This document shows, one piece after another, positions 17,327-26,492 of a stretch of 64,000 nucleotides of DNA. Position 1 is the first letter of the stretch. Each line of letters opens with the position of its first letter. A program made the position numbers and the translations under genes. Under the pieces are notes generated by a model. It worked only from the letters and a program-made list of their open reading frames with translations, did not search any database and was not told where the DNA came from. This stretch comes from an uncultured Emticicia sp. (lineage in GTDB: Bacteria > Bacteroidota > Bacteroidia > Cytophagales > Spirosomataceae), in the NCBI RefSeq assembly GCF_937903345.1, contig NZ_CALCZQ010000032.1, positions 329,069 through 393,068 on the forward strand. The letters are read 5' to 3'.

Positions 17327-18619
17327 TTAATATTGAAACAACGGATAGTTTTTCATCCAATTATTGATTTCACTTCGAACATTTGTAATTTTCGATGTAT
17401 TATCATGGTTCATCAATACTTCATCAATCAAATCTACGATTCTTACCATGTCGGTTTCTATCAAACCACGTGTAGTCATAGCCGAAGTTCCAACACGCAT
17501 ACCCGAGGTAGTAATGGCCGATTTGTCATCAAACGGAACCATATTTTTGTTTACCGTTATATCGGCCTGAATTAATGAGTTTTCAGCGATTTTACCAGTC
17601 AAGTTTTTCGGACGCAAGTCAATCAACATCAGGTGATTATCTGTTCCACCAGAAATAACTTTATAGCCACGGTTCATAAATTCTTGAGCCATTACTTTTG
17701 CATTTTTTTGAACCTGAACCTGATAATTGTAGAAACCTTCAGTCAAAGCCTCACCAAAGGAAATGGCTTTGGCAGCAATAATATGCTCCAATGGGCCACC
17801 CTGCGTTCCTGGGAAAACTCCCGAATCAAGCAATGATGACATCATTCTGGTTTCTCCTTTTTGAGTCGTGATTCCGAATGGATTTGGGAAATCATTACGC
17901 ATCATAATTACGCCACCACGAGTACCACGAAGGGTTTTGTGGGTAGTAGTCGTTACGATATGGCAATGGTCGAATGGGTCATTCAATAAACCTTTGGCAA
18001 TTAAACCCGCTGGATGAGAAATGTCAGCCAACAAAATAGCACCAATCGAATCAGCGATTTGACGCAGACGAGTATAGTCCCAATCGCGAGAATACGCCGA
18101 TGCTCCACAAATAATCATTTTCGGACGCTCACGGTGAGCAGTTTCTTCCACTTTATTCCAGTCGATAAGACCCGTTTCTTGCTCAACACCGTAGAAAAAA
18201 GGTTGAAAATATTTTCCAGAAATATTTACTGGCGAACCGTGCGAAAGATGTCCACCGTGGGCAAGGTTAAAGCCTAAGATTTTGTCACCAGGTTTCAAAC
18301 ATGCCACAAAAACCGCCATGTTTGCTTGAGCTCCAGAATGTGGCTGAACGTTTGCCCATGTAAGATTAAATAATTGTTTTAGACGGTCGATAGCGATTTG
18401 CTCAACTTGGTCAACTACCTCACAACCACCATAATAGCGTTTTCCTGGCAGACCTTCAGCGTATTTATTTGTCAAAACACTACCTGCCGCTTCCATCACC
18501 TGCGGCGACACGAAGTTTTCAGAAGCAATCAATTCGATGCCATGTAATTGGCGATTGTTTTCTTTCGTGATTAAATCAAAGATTTGCGTGTCACGAATGA
18601 TGGAAGTTTCTACAGACAT
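17327..18619 (-). CDS. glyA: Serine hydroxymethyltransferase
   Basis: The product has 430 residues from ATG 18619 (MSVETSIIRD). A TTG four codons upstream is also open but less likely. It converts serine and tetrahydrofolate to glycine and 5,10-methylene-tetrahydrofolate in the cytoplasm with PLP. The fold-type I signatures are clear: ELIASENFVSPQVMEAAGS at the N-terminus, GKRYYGGCE, QPHSGAQAN, and TTTTHKTLRGTRGG, where the lysine binds PLP. All are intact and the length is normal. It is monocistronic between an upstream spacer containing period-7 repeats and a downstream terminator. No riboswitch could be seen in front of it. Confidence 0.98.
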   Translation of the reverse strand: MSVETSIIRDTQIFDLITKENNRQLHGIELIASENFVSPQVMEAAGSVLTNKYAEGLPGKRYYGGCEVVDQVEQIAIDRLKQLFNLTWANVQPHSGAQANMAVFVACLKPGDKILGFNLAHGGHLSHGSPVNISGKYFQPFFYGVEQETGLIDWNKVEETAHRERPKMIICGASAYSRDWDYTRLRQIADSIGAILLADISHPAGLIAKGLLNDPFDHCHIVTTTTHKTLRGTRGGVIMMRNDFPNPFGITTQKGETRMMSSLLDSGVFPGTQGGPLEHIIAAKAISFGEALTEGFYNYQVQVQKNAKVMAQEFMNRGYKVISGGTDNHLMLIDLRPKNLTGKIAENSLIQADITVNKNMVPFDDKSAITTSGMRVGTSAMTTRGLIETDMVRIVDLIDEVLMNHDNTSKITNVRSEINNWMKNYPLFQY

Positions 18620-18786
18620 TTTTGGTTTCAATTATCAATTAACAATATTTTAGCTTGCGTGTTTAGGTGCTCCTACTAAAAATGATTACAAAATTAACTG
18701 ATAATTAATAGAAGATGAATTTTTGACAAAATAATATTTGGTAGACTTTGAATTGTTGAGGAGTTTCTTGGTAAAGTTATATTTTT

Positions 18787-18884
18787 AGTCTGCAGTTTAT
18801 AATCTTCAGTTTGCAGTCAAGAATCTTTAGACGGCTCATTGAGGATTGCCCACCGAGAACTGTCTATTGTAGACTGTAAATTAT
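18787..18884. repeat. Degenerate heptanucleotide repeat tract
   Basis: Fourteen successive 7-base units stay in phase from 18787: AGTCTGC, AGTTTAT, AATCTTC, AGTTTGC, AGTCAAG, AATCTTT, AGACGGC and so on to AGACTGT, AAATTAT. The units are variants of A-G-T/A-x-T-x-x. The tract ends over the stop codon of the neighbouring gene (18881-20197). Similar tracts occur in other spacers of the window. Confidence 0.6.
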
Positions 18885-20197
18885 CTTACTAACGTACTTT
18901 CTTTCAGCATTTTTTCTAAAATCTCACAGCTTGAAACATACGAAAGTTCGCTTTGATAAATACCTCCATTAATAATAAATACCCTTGGATATGCCTTGAA
19001 AAATGCTTTTTTATAAGCATCGGCCAAGGTTTCTAAGCCAATATCAAGGCGTTTTTCGTTGATTTCGGCTTCGCTATATTCTTGTAAAGATTCTTTCTGC
19101 CAATATTTTCTCGAAAGTTTTTTTTCTAAATCTGGAATGTTACATTTTAGATTGGCATCCAATTGAAAACGATAAGCCTTTACTTTGCCAAATGAGAATA
19201 TATTCAGTTCATTATTTGAATTAATTGCGACTGCTTGATTCCTAAAGTTTCCTCTACTTGCATTGAGTCTATTGATATGATGAGGCAATAATTTCCCATC
19301 TCTGACCGCCTGCGTAATTATTGAGCTAATATCGCTTTCTTCTGCTGGAAATGAACTGGAAAAAATATCAAGAACTATACTACTATTCAGCATCGAATTA
19401 TTGTAGTTTTGCTCAGAGAAGTAAAATATGCGTCTATCTTTTGAGGAGTTTTGGGAATCTCTACCCGAAAGCCCAATCAAATTTTCATCGGGATACCCAT
19501 TGTTTTCGATGATTTTGACAATAGAATTATACACAAAATGCTGATTCTTTGAGAATATCTCGTTTTTGATTTTTCTTAAACTATCTTGTTGAAGTTTGAG
19601 TTTTCCTGATAAATTATTGAAGAAACCGAGGCTGTCTACTATACTAATTATAGTTTTTGCAGTGGTTGTATCTTTGCCATTTTTTTTAATAATAATTGTT
19701 TGAGGTAAATTATGATTTTTTGCAAAATACTCCCGTAAATCTGCCGTTAGGGGAGTCTGTACATTTTTAGAACCTAAAGTATAAATCTTGTTCAAACTAT
19801 CCCTCAGTTCTTGATTAATTTCAGGTTTTACTAGCCTCAATTGGTTTTCAAATTTGCTCCAAACTTTGCAAGTATCGGCCACGTAATGAAAGAAAACATC
19901 TTTCCGCAAACTATCCGAAGGATAACCTTTTTCTACGATTTTCTCCAAATAATCAAATACTTTTGGCATTTTACCTATCATTGCGGCACAAATGGCGGCA
20001 TTGTAGTAATCTTTGGCGAAAGGCTTTTTTACATTATCGAAAGCTGCTTTGTAATAATCAAGTGCTTCGTAATAATTGGTATCAACAATCGCCAATTCGG
20101 CCGAATTGATGATTGGGTGATAGATACGAGTAAAGTCGCCTTGTGCGAAACAATTTCCAGAAAATAAAATACTGAGGAATAGGAGATTTTTTTTCAT
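18881..20197 (-). CDS. Secreted TPR-containing protein of unknown function
   Basis: The product has 438 residues. A signal peptide ends at NCFAQ (about residue 19). Residues 25-110 are helix pairs reminiscent of TPR units (YYEALDYYKAAFDNV, YYNAAICAAMIGKMPKVFDYLEKIV), followed by a long charged helical part and a C-terminal domain ending with a conserved-looking VFIINGGIYQSELSYVSSCE. No catalytic motif is visible. Similar architectures in Bacteroidota are annotated only as hypothetical. It is flanked by the heptamer repeat tract downstream and a small spacer upstream; it could share a transcript with nothing nearby since the next gene upstream on this strand ends in a terminator. Confidence 0.65.
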   Translation of the reverse strand: MKKNLLFLSILFSGNCFAQGDFTRIYHPIINSAELAIVDTNYYEALDYYKAAFDNVKKPFAKDYYNAAICAAMIGKMPKVFDYLEKIVEKGYPSDSLRKDVFFHYVADTCKVWSKFENQLRLVKPEINQELRDSLNKIYTLGSKNVQTPLTADLREYFAKNHNLPQTIIIKKNGKDTTTAKTIISIVDSLGFFNNLSGKLKLQQDSLRKIKNEIFSKNQHFVYNSIVKIIENNGYPDENLIGLSGRDSQNSSKDRRIFYFSEQNYNNSMLNSSIVLDIFSSSFPAEESDISSIITQAVRDGKLLPHHINRLNASRGNFRNQAVAINSNNELNIFSFGKVKAYRFQLDANLKCNIPDLEKKLSRKYWQKESLQEYSEAEINEKRLDIGLETLADAYKKAFFKAYPRVFIINGGIYQSELSYVSSCEILEKMLKESTLVR

Positions 20198-20273
20198 TAT
20201 GTGGGAAGGGTAATCATTTAATAGGTTTAATCAAAACGCCTAAACGATAGATAATATTTCAATTAAAAATAGA

Positions 20274-20301
20274 AAAACCTGCCCAAAAATGAGCAGGTTT
20301 T
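20274..20301 (-). terminator. Rho-independent terminator
   Basis: Perfect 9-bp arms AAAACCTGC (20274-20282) and GCAGGTTTT (20293-20301) lie 30 bp past the stop of the 166-residue membrane protein gene. In the minus direction the stem is followed by TTTTTCT. Confidence 0.85.
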
Positions 20302-20331
20302 AGGAAACATTAACAAAGTTTTAACAAATTC

Positions 20332-20832
20332 TTAGGACAAGAATTTAAGATTCATCGCATAAAGCCCTGAGAAAATAGCGGCATTAATCAAAGCCATAAT
20401 TCCGATGCCCCAGCCGATGGCTCCGCCCATGATAACGATTGGTGCAATAATGCCAATGACATTACCCGCAATATAAACCCAAAAACCTTTTTTACGGAGT
20501 CCCCACATCCAAATTGCTCCTAAAATCAATAGAATACTTGAAATGAAAGTCATCACTCCCGAAGCGACTAAGGTATCTTTTTGAATCAGTTGATTAGCTT
20601 CTGCTTGTGATTCTTCAATTTTTTCAAGGTCTTTTTCCGACATGTATTTAGAAAACATATCCATTACCATTTCATTGGCTTGTTCCTTACTCTCAATTAT
20701 TTTTTCGGGAGTAAAGATATTCGGAATCGCTCCATAAAATTTATAGGCATTAAAAACGAGCGTCAGTATGCACAGAACCGTCAGAAATGTCGGGCGAACG
20801 GATGTTTGGTTTTCTTCAAATGGATTTTGCAT
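20332..20832 (-). CDS. Small multi-pass membrane protein of unknown function
   Basis: The protein has 166 residues. Segments around 14-36, 87-108, 113-138 and 140-160 are hydrophobic and could form four membrane helices; residues 40-80 form an acidic, lysine/glutamate-rich hairpin (EKIIESKEQANEMVMDMFSKYMSEKDLEKIEES) facing one side. The N-terminus MQNPFEENQTS is hydrophilic and lacks a signal peptide. It is a typical Bacteroidota hypothetical protein that no family name can be given to from sequence. Its start lies 23 bp from the stop of pssA on the same strand, so the two are probably co-transcribed and end at the terminator at 20274. A link with membrane lipid synthesis is therefore possible but unproven. 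Confidence 0.75.
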   Translation of the reverse strand: MQNPFEENQTSVRPTFLTVLCILTLVFNAYKFYGAIPNIFTPEKIIESKEQANEMVMDMFSKYMSEKDLEKIEESQAEANQLIQKDTLVASGVMTFISSILLILGAIWMWGLRKKGFWVYIAGNVIGIIAPIVIMGGAIGWGIGIMALINAAIFSGLYAMNLKFLS

Positions 20833-20855
20833 GATTTTATATTTTAATGAATGGT

Positions 20856-21602
20856 TTATGAGTTTTTGAGTTGAAAGTTATTAATAACTGACAAAATGAT
20901 GTACAAAAATATGATTAACGGAATGCCCACGAATTGTAGAGCCACGAGTAAAATTACAGAAAGAATTAGAAAAATGTACTTAATTTGGTTAGTAACCCAA
21001 GAAAAATTCTTGAATTTGAGTGCAAATAATGGTATTTCTGAAATCAGTAAATAACTCATAATGAGCGTATAAGCAATTAAGCATGTGGAATTAAGAATTA
21101 AGAATTTGTATTTGGGATTGAACTCTAAAATTAGCGGAAATGCTGCCACTACAAAAGCATTGGCAGGCGTAGGTACACCAATGAAAGAATCTGACTGACG
21201 GGTATCAATATTGAATTTGGCCAGCCGTAAGCATGAAAAAAGTGCCAAAAAAAATGCTACATAAGCCAACGTAGGCAGTTGAGTTTGGGACAAAAGATTT
21301 GACGGCATTAAATCTGATAAAACTGTAATTTGCCTTGTTGAAATCTGAATCAATTTGGCAATTATAAACGATGGCAAAACGCCAAATGTTACCATATCAG
21401 CCAAAGAATCAAGTTGTTTACCAATTTCAGAATGTTGATTAAGCAAACGTGCCACAAATCCATCCAAAAAATCAAGAATTCCTGCAATAAATATCAAATA
21501 TGAAGCCCAAAGCAGGTTTCCTTCAAAAACAAAAACAATTCCCAAGCAACCACAAAGGAGATTGCCAAGCGTCATTATATTTGGAATAGTAAATAATTTC
21601 AT
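20856..21602 (-). CDS. pssA: CDP-diacylglycerol--serine O-phosphatidyltransferase
   Basis: The 248-residue integral membrane enzyme makes phosphatidylserine from CDP-diacylglycerol and serine, the precursor of phosphatidylethanolamine. The CDP-alcohol phosphotransferase motif D-G-x2-A-R-x8-G-x3-D-x3-D is complete: DGFVAR, then G, then DSLAD. About eight hydrophobic segments follow the usual topology. ATG 21602 (MKLFTIPNIMTLGNLLCG) is chosen because the N-terminal NIMTLGNL pattern is standard; the frame also opens from a TTG at 21617. It is followed by a small membrane protein gene after 23 bp and preceded by an MBL-fold hydrolase gene 64 bp upstream on the same strand, so all three may be one unit. 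Phosphatidylserine decarboxylase is not in the window. Confidence 0.94.
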   Translation of the reverse strand: MKLFTIPNIMTLGNLLCGCLGIVFVFEGNLLWASYLIFIAGILDFLDGFVARLLNQHSEIGKQLDSLADMVTFGVLPSFIIAKLIQISTRQITVLSDLMPSNLLSQTQLPTLAYVAFFLALFSCLRLAKFNIDTRQSDSFIGVPTPANAFVVAAFPLILEFNPKYKFLILNSTCLIAYTLIMSYLLISEIPLFALKFKNFSWVTNQIKYIFLILSVILLVALQFVGIPLIIFLYIILSVINNFQLKNS

Positions 21603-21666
21603 TAAATTGTTAGACAAGTTTTAATTTGTCAGATTGCGTAAATAATGTGATAAAATGATTGATATC

Positions 21667-22305
21667 TTACTGCAAAAAAGGATTTGTCTTACGCTCATAA
21701 CCAATCGTTGTTGGGTCGCCATGACCTGAATAAACTTTATAATCATCATCGAGTGTCAGAAATTGCGTTTCGATACTATGAATCAATGCTTCGTGACTAC
21801 AAAAAGGAAAATCGGTTCGCCCGACACTTCCTCTAAAAAGTACGTCACCTCCGATAATAAATTTCTGTGCGTGATTCACAAAAGCCAAATGCCCAGGAGC
21901 ATGCCCCGGTACAAATCTGATTTCGAGTTCCGAATTTCCGAAGAAAATTTTATCATTTTCATCAATAAAACCATCAGCCTCAACTGGTTCGTAGCCTTTT
22001 ATACCCCACATTAGGCAACGGTTTTCTACATCAGCCAAAATCGGGATTTCGTTTTTGTGAATCAGCATTTCCACACCAAATTTACGCTTCACATAAGCAG
22101 CTCCAAAAACGTGGTCGAGGTGGCAGTGGGTTTGTAGTAATTGCTTCACTACTAAACGCTTGTCTGCAATAAAATCAGCCAATTCTTCTTTTTCGTATTG
22201 AGCTAAACAACCAGGGTCAATAATGACAGCTTCGTGAGTTTCGTCCCACAAAATATATGTATTTTCAGCAATTGGCGAAAATGTAAAGGAATGTATGTGT
22301 ATCAT
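21667..22305 (-). CDS. Metallo-beta-lactamase-fold hydrolase (glyoxalase II-like)
   Basis: The product has 212 residues without a signal peptide. It contains the metal motif THCHLDH (about 59-65), a second histidine in VPGHAPGHLAF, an aspartate in FIIGGDVLF, and the last histidine in YSGHGDPTT. This set binds two metals. The sequence resembles the YcbL/GloB-like subgroup, which hydrolyses thioesters such as S-lactoylglutathione or related compounds; full-length GloB has an extra C-terminal domain that is absent here, so the symbol is left out. It lies just upstream of pssA on the same strand. The true substrate cannot be inferred from the window. Confidence 0.88.
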   Translation of the reverse strand: MIHIHSFTFSPIAENTYILWDETHEAVIIDPGCLAQYEKEELADFIADKRLVVKQLLQTHCHLDHVFGAAYVKRKFGVEMLIHKNEIPILADVENRCLMWGIKGYEPVEADGFIDENDKIFFGNSELEIRFVPGHAPGHLAFVNHAQKFIIGGDVLFRGSVGRTDFPFCSHEALIHSIETQFLTLDDDYKVYSGHGDPTTIGYERKTNPFLQ

Positions 22306-22398
22306 TTTTTAAGTCGATAATCATTGGACAACGGTCAATAGATTTTAAAATTCAAATACTTTATTATATCGACTATTATCTGTGAGCAGTCGACTCTC

Positions 22399-23088
22399 TC
22401 ACAAAAGTAAAAAAATAGTGGGCTTTTTGTGTAAATCAGGTTTAGATTTTTGCCAGTCTTTCACTCGTAATGTTTTGATAAACTCGTCATCGGCTGTTAC
22501 GTTGCAAGCGATACAGAGTAGGGTTTCGGCGTTAAGATTTTGCAAAACATCTTCTAGTAGTTGATTATTTCGGAAAGGGGTTTCCATAAAAATCTGTGTT
22601 TGTTGTTTTTTCTTGGCTATTTGTTCCAAATCTTTCAAAGATTTTATTCTCGCCAATTTATCTATCGGAAGATAGCCATTAAAAGTAAAACTTTGACCAT
22701 TAAAACCCGAAGCCATCAAGGCCATCAGTATCGAACTTGGGCCCACCAAAGGTACAACTTTATGCCCTAATTGATGAGCAAAACCTACTGCCACCGCACC
22801 AGGATCAGCCACACCAGGGCAACCTGCTTCGCTGATGATGCCCGCATCAGTTTTTAGCTTTTTAAGTTGGACAAGCGTTTCTTCGTGGGGTGTATCTTTG
22901 CTTAGTTCATAAAACGTAATATCATCAATCACTTTATTGAGTTTTAGGCTACTTATAAATCGTCGAGCTGTGCGAATTTCTTCCACAAAAAAAACATTCA
23001 ATTCGCTCACGACTGCTTTTATTTGAGGTGGTAAAACTGTTTCCTGCGTGTCGGGTGCGAGAATGGTTGGTATTAGAAAAAGGGTCAT
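22399..23088 (-). CDS. RsmI-like SAM-dependent methyltransferase (tetrapyrrole methylase fold)
   Basis: The product has 229 residues. The core carries SEAGCPGVADPGA and VVPLVGPSSILMALMASGF, both typical of the RsmI branch of the tetrapyrrole methylase fold, which 2'-O-methylates C1402 of 16S rRNA. It is a short Bacteroidota variant: the usual N-terminal GNLEDI-type glycine loop is replaced by LFLIPTILAPDTQ, so it may be a paralogue rather than RsmI itself. A symbol is therefore withheld. It precedes the MBL-fold gene by 93 bp on the same strand. The product lacks signal peptide and membrane segments. Confidence 0.78.
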   Translation of the reverse strand: MTLFLIPTILAPDTQETVLPPQIKAVVSELNVFFVEEIRTARRFISSLKLNKVIDDITFYELSKDTPHEETLVQLKKLKTDAGIISEAGCPGVADPGAVAVGFAHQLGHKVVPLVGPSSILMALMASGFNGQSFTFNGYLPIDKLARIKSLKDLEQIAKKKQQTQIFMETPFRNNQLLEDVLQNLNAETLLCIACNVTADDEFIKTLRVKDWQKSKPDLHKKPTIFLLL

Positions 23089-23244
23089 ATTTTGTTTAAT
23101 TCAATGCCGAAACAAGTGGTTTCGTTTTTATGGTGGTTTATATCACAAATAGCAATTTCTCAGATATTTTAAAAAACCACTTTTATCAAAACCATTCTAC
23201 AATATTATGTAATTTTACGACCGTTTAAAAATCATTATTCAGAT

Positions 23245-24276
23245 ATGTCAGAAGTAAAACTTACCCAATATAGTCACGGTTCGGGTTGTGGATGCAAGAT
23301 TTCTCCCAAAGTGCTTGACCAAATTTTACACACACTTACGCCTCAAAATGCTTTTCCGAACCTTTTGGTTGGAAATAAAGACAAAGACGATGCCGCAGTT
23401 TTTGATTTAGGAAACGGCGAGGCAATCATCAGTACGACTGATTTTTTCATGCCAATCGTTGATGATGCCTTTGATTTTGGTCGAATCGCTTCGACCAATG
23501 CTCTGAGCGATATTTATGCAATGGGTGGCGAACCAATGATGGCGATTGCTATTTTAGGTTGGCCGATTGATACAATTCCTGCCGAAATTGCTCAAAGAGT
23601 ATTAGATGGAAGTCGTGCCACTTGCACAGCAGCTAATATTCCGTTGGCAGGAGGACATAGCATTGACAGTCCCGAACCGTTTTTTGGTTTGGCCGTAACA
23701 GGAAAAGTAAAAATTGAGCATCTAAAACAAAATTCAACAGCAACTGAAGGCTGCTTGTTGTATCTCACAAAACCGCTCGGTGTTGGATTATTAGCAACTG
23801 CTCAAAAAATGGGTATTTCAAATCCAGAATATTTGCAAGTGGCTGTTAATCAAATGGCTACGCTCAATAAAGTAGGAGCAGATTTAGGAAAACTTTCAGC
23901 CGTAAAAGCAATGACCGACGTAACGGGTTTCGGACTTTTAGGTCATTTGGTAGAAATGTGCGAGGGTAGCAACTTGAGTGCCGAAATAAGCTACGAAAAA
24001 GTGCCAAAAATGCCCGAAGCCAACGATTATTTATATCCGTTTTGTGCTCCCAAAGGTTGTAATACTAACTGGGAAAGTTACGGTGAAAAAGTATCTGCTA
24101 TCACCGATACACAAAGGATTTTACTTGCCGACCCACAAACCAGTGGCGGACTTTTGATTGCCGTAGAACCAGCGGGAAAAGAGGCATTAGAAAGAATTTT
24201 GCAAGAAAATGGTATTTTGGCCGAGTCTTTCGGAGGAATGATTGCTAAAACAGACAAAAGTATTAATGTGATTTAA
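23245..24276 (+). CDS. selD: Selenide, water dikinase (selenophosphate synthetase)
   Basis: The product has 343 residues and makes selenophosphate from selenide and ATP. The catalytic loop HGSGCGCK (residues 11-18) contains a cysteine where some organisms have selenocysteine, and the lysine used in catalysis. Further motifs are KDDAAVF, TTDFFMPIVDDAFDFG, ALSDIYAMGG with metal-binding residues, and DPQTSGGL near the end. No selenocysteine machinery (selA, selB, selC) nor a selenouridine synthase lies in the window, so the fate of selenophosphate is unknown. It is on the plus strand, divergent from the RsmI-like gene, with a 156-bp intergenic region that probably carries both promoters. Confidence 0.97.
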   Translation: MSEVKLTQYSHGSGCGCKISPKVLDQILHTLTPQNAFPNLLVGNKDKDDAAVFDLGNGEAIISTTDFFMPIVDDAFDFGRIASTNALSDIYAMGGEPMMAIAILGWPIDTIPAEIAQRVLDGSRATCTAANIPLAGGHSIDSPEPFFGLAVTGKVKIEHLKQNSTATEGCLLYLTKPLGVGLLATAQKMGISNPEYLQVAVNQMATLNKVGADLGKLSAVKAMTDVTGFGLLGHLVEMCEGSNLSAEISYEKVPKMPEANDYLYPFCAPKGCNTNWESYGEKVSAITDTQRILLADPQTSGGLLIAVEPAGKEALERILQENGILAESFGGMIAKTDKSINVI

Positions 24277-24353
24277 TTGCCCAAGCTTTCATCTATATCG
24301 ATGGGTTTGCCAACCTATTGATATGAATGAAAACAAAACATCAACAATATAAA

Positions 24354-25778
24354 ATGCAAAACATCAACCGTCGTAAATTCATTCAGCAAAGTACATTGGT
24401 AGGCATGGGTTTATTGATTCAAACCAAAGGTTTCGCACAAGATTTTCCAAGTGTGAGGGTTTCGGTAGATAAACGAAACTTTAGTAGTTTGGCCATTGAG
24501 GCGACTATTAGCCGCATGAAAACACAAATAAAAGACCCTGAGTTGGCTTGGTTGTTTGAAAATTGTTTCCCAAATACGCTTGATACAACTGTTTATTTTA
24601 AAAAGAAAGGCGAGCGTCCCGATACGTTTGTGATTACCGGCGATATTCACGCCATGTGGTTGCGAGATAGCACCGCACAAGTGACGCCGTATTTGAGTTT
24701 GATGAAGGAAGATACCGCTCTGCAACAACTTATTGCGGGCTTAATTAATCGCCAAACTGAATGTATTTTGATTGATCCTTATGCCAATGCCTTTAATGAT
24801 GGTGCAGGAAAATCAGAATGGCTCAGCGACCATACCGATATGAAACCCGAACTCCATGAACGCAAATGGGAACTTGATTCGCTTTGCTACACGGTGCGTT
24901 TGGCATACAATTATTGGAAATTGACCAACGATACAAGTGTTTTTGATGAAAAATGGTTGAAAGCTGCCCAAAGTATTATTGCCACTTGTCGAGAACAACA
25001 AAGATTTAAAGGCGTAGGAGAGTACCGTTTCGGACGCACAACTTCTTGGTCGACAGATACTGTTCCGGGTAATGGTTTGGGAAATGTGACAAAACCTAAT
25101 GGCTTGATTCACAGCATTTTCCGCCCGTCGGATGATGCTACTGTTTACCCGTTTTTGATTCCTGCGAATTTGTTTGCCGTCGTGTCGTTTCGACAAATAG
25201 CTGAGATTGCTTCTAAAGTTTATAAAAATACAGATTTTGCCAAAGAATGTAAAGATTTTGCGAATGAAGTAGAAGCGGCTATCAAAAAATATGCGATTAT
25301 TACGCACCCAAAATTTGGTAAAATTTACGCCATGGAAGTGGATGGTTTTGGGAATTGCCTGCTACAAGATGACGCTAATGTGCCGAATCTGATGAGTTTG
25401 CCGTATTTGGGAGCTGTAAAAACCAGCGACCCGATTTACCAAAATACTCGTCGATTTGTGTTGAGCGATTCTAATCCTTATTTCTTCAAAGGAAAAGCGG
25501 CCGAAGGAGTTGGCAGTCCGCATACATTGGTCAATCAGATTTGGCATTTGAGCATCATTATGCGAGCCATGACCTCAACCGATGATCAAGAGATTTTACA
25601 GCAACTCAAATTCTTAAAAAATACGCACGCCAAAACAGGTTTTATGCACGAGTCGTTTGATAAAGATGATGCCACCAAATTTACAAGAAAATGGTTTGCA
25701 TGGGCAAATACACTTTTTGGAGAAATGATACTAAAAGTAGCCAAAGAACGCCCACATTTATTGAAAAAGGTGCTTTAA
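24354..25778 (+). CDS. GH125 exo-alpha-1,6-mannosidase
   Basis: The 474-residue protein begins at ATG 24354 with a Tat-like leader (NRRKFIQQS then a hydrophobic stretch ending FAQD), pointing to the periplasm. A frame open from 24327 is possible but puts the twin arginines further in. It has the (alpha/alpha)6-barrel pattern of metal-independent GH125: VITGDIHAMWLRDSTAQVTPYL, then HTDMKPELHERKWELDSL, FRPSDDATVYPFLIPAN and FLKNTHAKTGFMHESFDKDD close to the end. These enzymes remove alpha-1,6-linked mannose from N-glycans or fungal mannan. It follows selD by 77 bp on the same strand, but that neighbour is unrelated in function. Confidence 0.88.
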   Translation: MQNINRRKFIQQSTLVGMGLLIQTKGFAQDFPSVRVSVDKRNFSSLAIEATISRMKTQIKDPELAWLFENCFPNTLDTTVYFKKKGERPDTFVITGDIHAMWLRDSTAQVTPYLSLMKEDTALQQLIAGLINRQTECILIDPYANAFNDGAGKSEWLSDHTDMKPELHERKWELDSLCYTVRLAYNYWKLTNDTSVFDEKWLKAAQSIIATCREQQRFKGVGEYRFGRTTSWSTDTVPGNGLGNVTKPNGLIHSIFRPSDDATVYPFLIPANLFAVVSFRQIAEIASKVYKNTDFAKECKDFANEVEAAIKKYAIITHPKFGKIYAMEVDGFGNCLLQDDANVPNLMSLPYLGAVKTSDPIYQNTRRFVLSDSNPYFFKGKAAEGVGSPHTLVNQIWHLSIIMRAMTSTDDQEILQQLKFLKNTHAKTGFMHESFDKDDATKFTRKWFAWANTLFGEMILKVAKERPHLLKKVL

Positions 25779-25856
25779 TTGTAGGGGAAATTGGAAGGCC
25801 TTACGTAAACAAAATTTAAATAATTTAGAATTACTGTTATCCCAAGCCATAAGCTG

Positions 25857-26174
25857 ATGAAAATACTAAAAATAGCCATTCTTAAAGATGCTTTTGATGA
25901 GATTTTAAGTGGAGAAAAAACGGAAGAATACCAAGATTTTATACCTTTTTGGGAAGAACAACTATTGATAAAAGACAAAGAAGGGGTTAGATTCAGAGAG
26001 TATGATGCCGTTGAATTTAGAAATGGATTTGAGGCAAATGAACCTTCGGTATTGCTAGAATGGAAAGGCACAGAACTTGAACTTTTTGATGAAGCAACAC
26101 GAGGCTCGAAAGACCCTGAAGATTATTATTTTGTAATCAATTTAGGTAAAATTATTGAGACTAAAAATTGCTAA
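25857..26174 (+). CDS. ASCH/PUA-like domain protein
   Basis: The 105-residue protein resembles the ASCH fold, a PUA relative thought to bind RNA or modified nucleotides. The pattern starts with LKIAILKDAFDEILSGEKTEEYQD, where the G-E-K-T-E/Y segment corresponds to the conserved GxKxxExR-type motif, although the last basic residue is replaced by tyrosine. Further on, RFREYDAVEFRNGF supplies the second half. There is no signal peptide. It follows the GH125 gene after about 80 bp. The function is unknown, and some family members act as cofactors of nucleic-acid enzymes. Confidence 0.7.
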   Translation: MKILKIAILKDAFDEILSGEKTEEYQDFIPFWEEQLLIKDKEGVRFREYDAVEFRNGFEANEPSVLLEWKGTELELFDEATRGSKDPEDYYFVINLGKIIETKNC

Positions 26175-26492
26175 TTTCTTATTTTATTAGCGTCTTTTTC
26201 TCACCTACATTTAACCAAAAATGGTTTGCGATAACTCAAATATTTATCTATCTCATTATCAATACTTTGCATCGAGCGACGATCGCCTTTGAACCTTTGC
26301 AACTTAGTGCTGCTTGAGTATAATCAGATTTATATGAAAAAAATTAGTGGACTATAAGGGGAAGGGTCTTAGCTAAAAAGGAGCGAAAATAGTTGCCCTT
26401 CAAGCCAGACCAATGCCTCAAAGTCCCGCAAGAAATATAGGTTCTTAGTAAACCAAATAGAAGATAAAAAATGTGCTATATTTTTGTACTTC
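26175..26492. other. Gene-free spacer with a possible decayed reading frame
   Basis: No gene with a proper start can be called. On the minus strand about 30 codons read QRFKGDRRSMQSIDNEIDK and then YLSYRKPF before a stop near 26207, which looks protein-like but has no start and no recognisable family. The rest is AT-rich. No palindrome with a T run was seen. Confidence 0.35.

Noticed and set aside
24813..25307. Long frame on the minus strand inside the GH125 gene
   Set aside because: It is antisense to a well-supported gene; composition and lack of any motif argue against coding.
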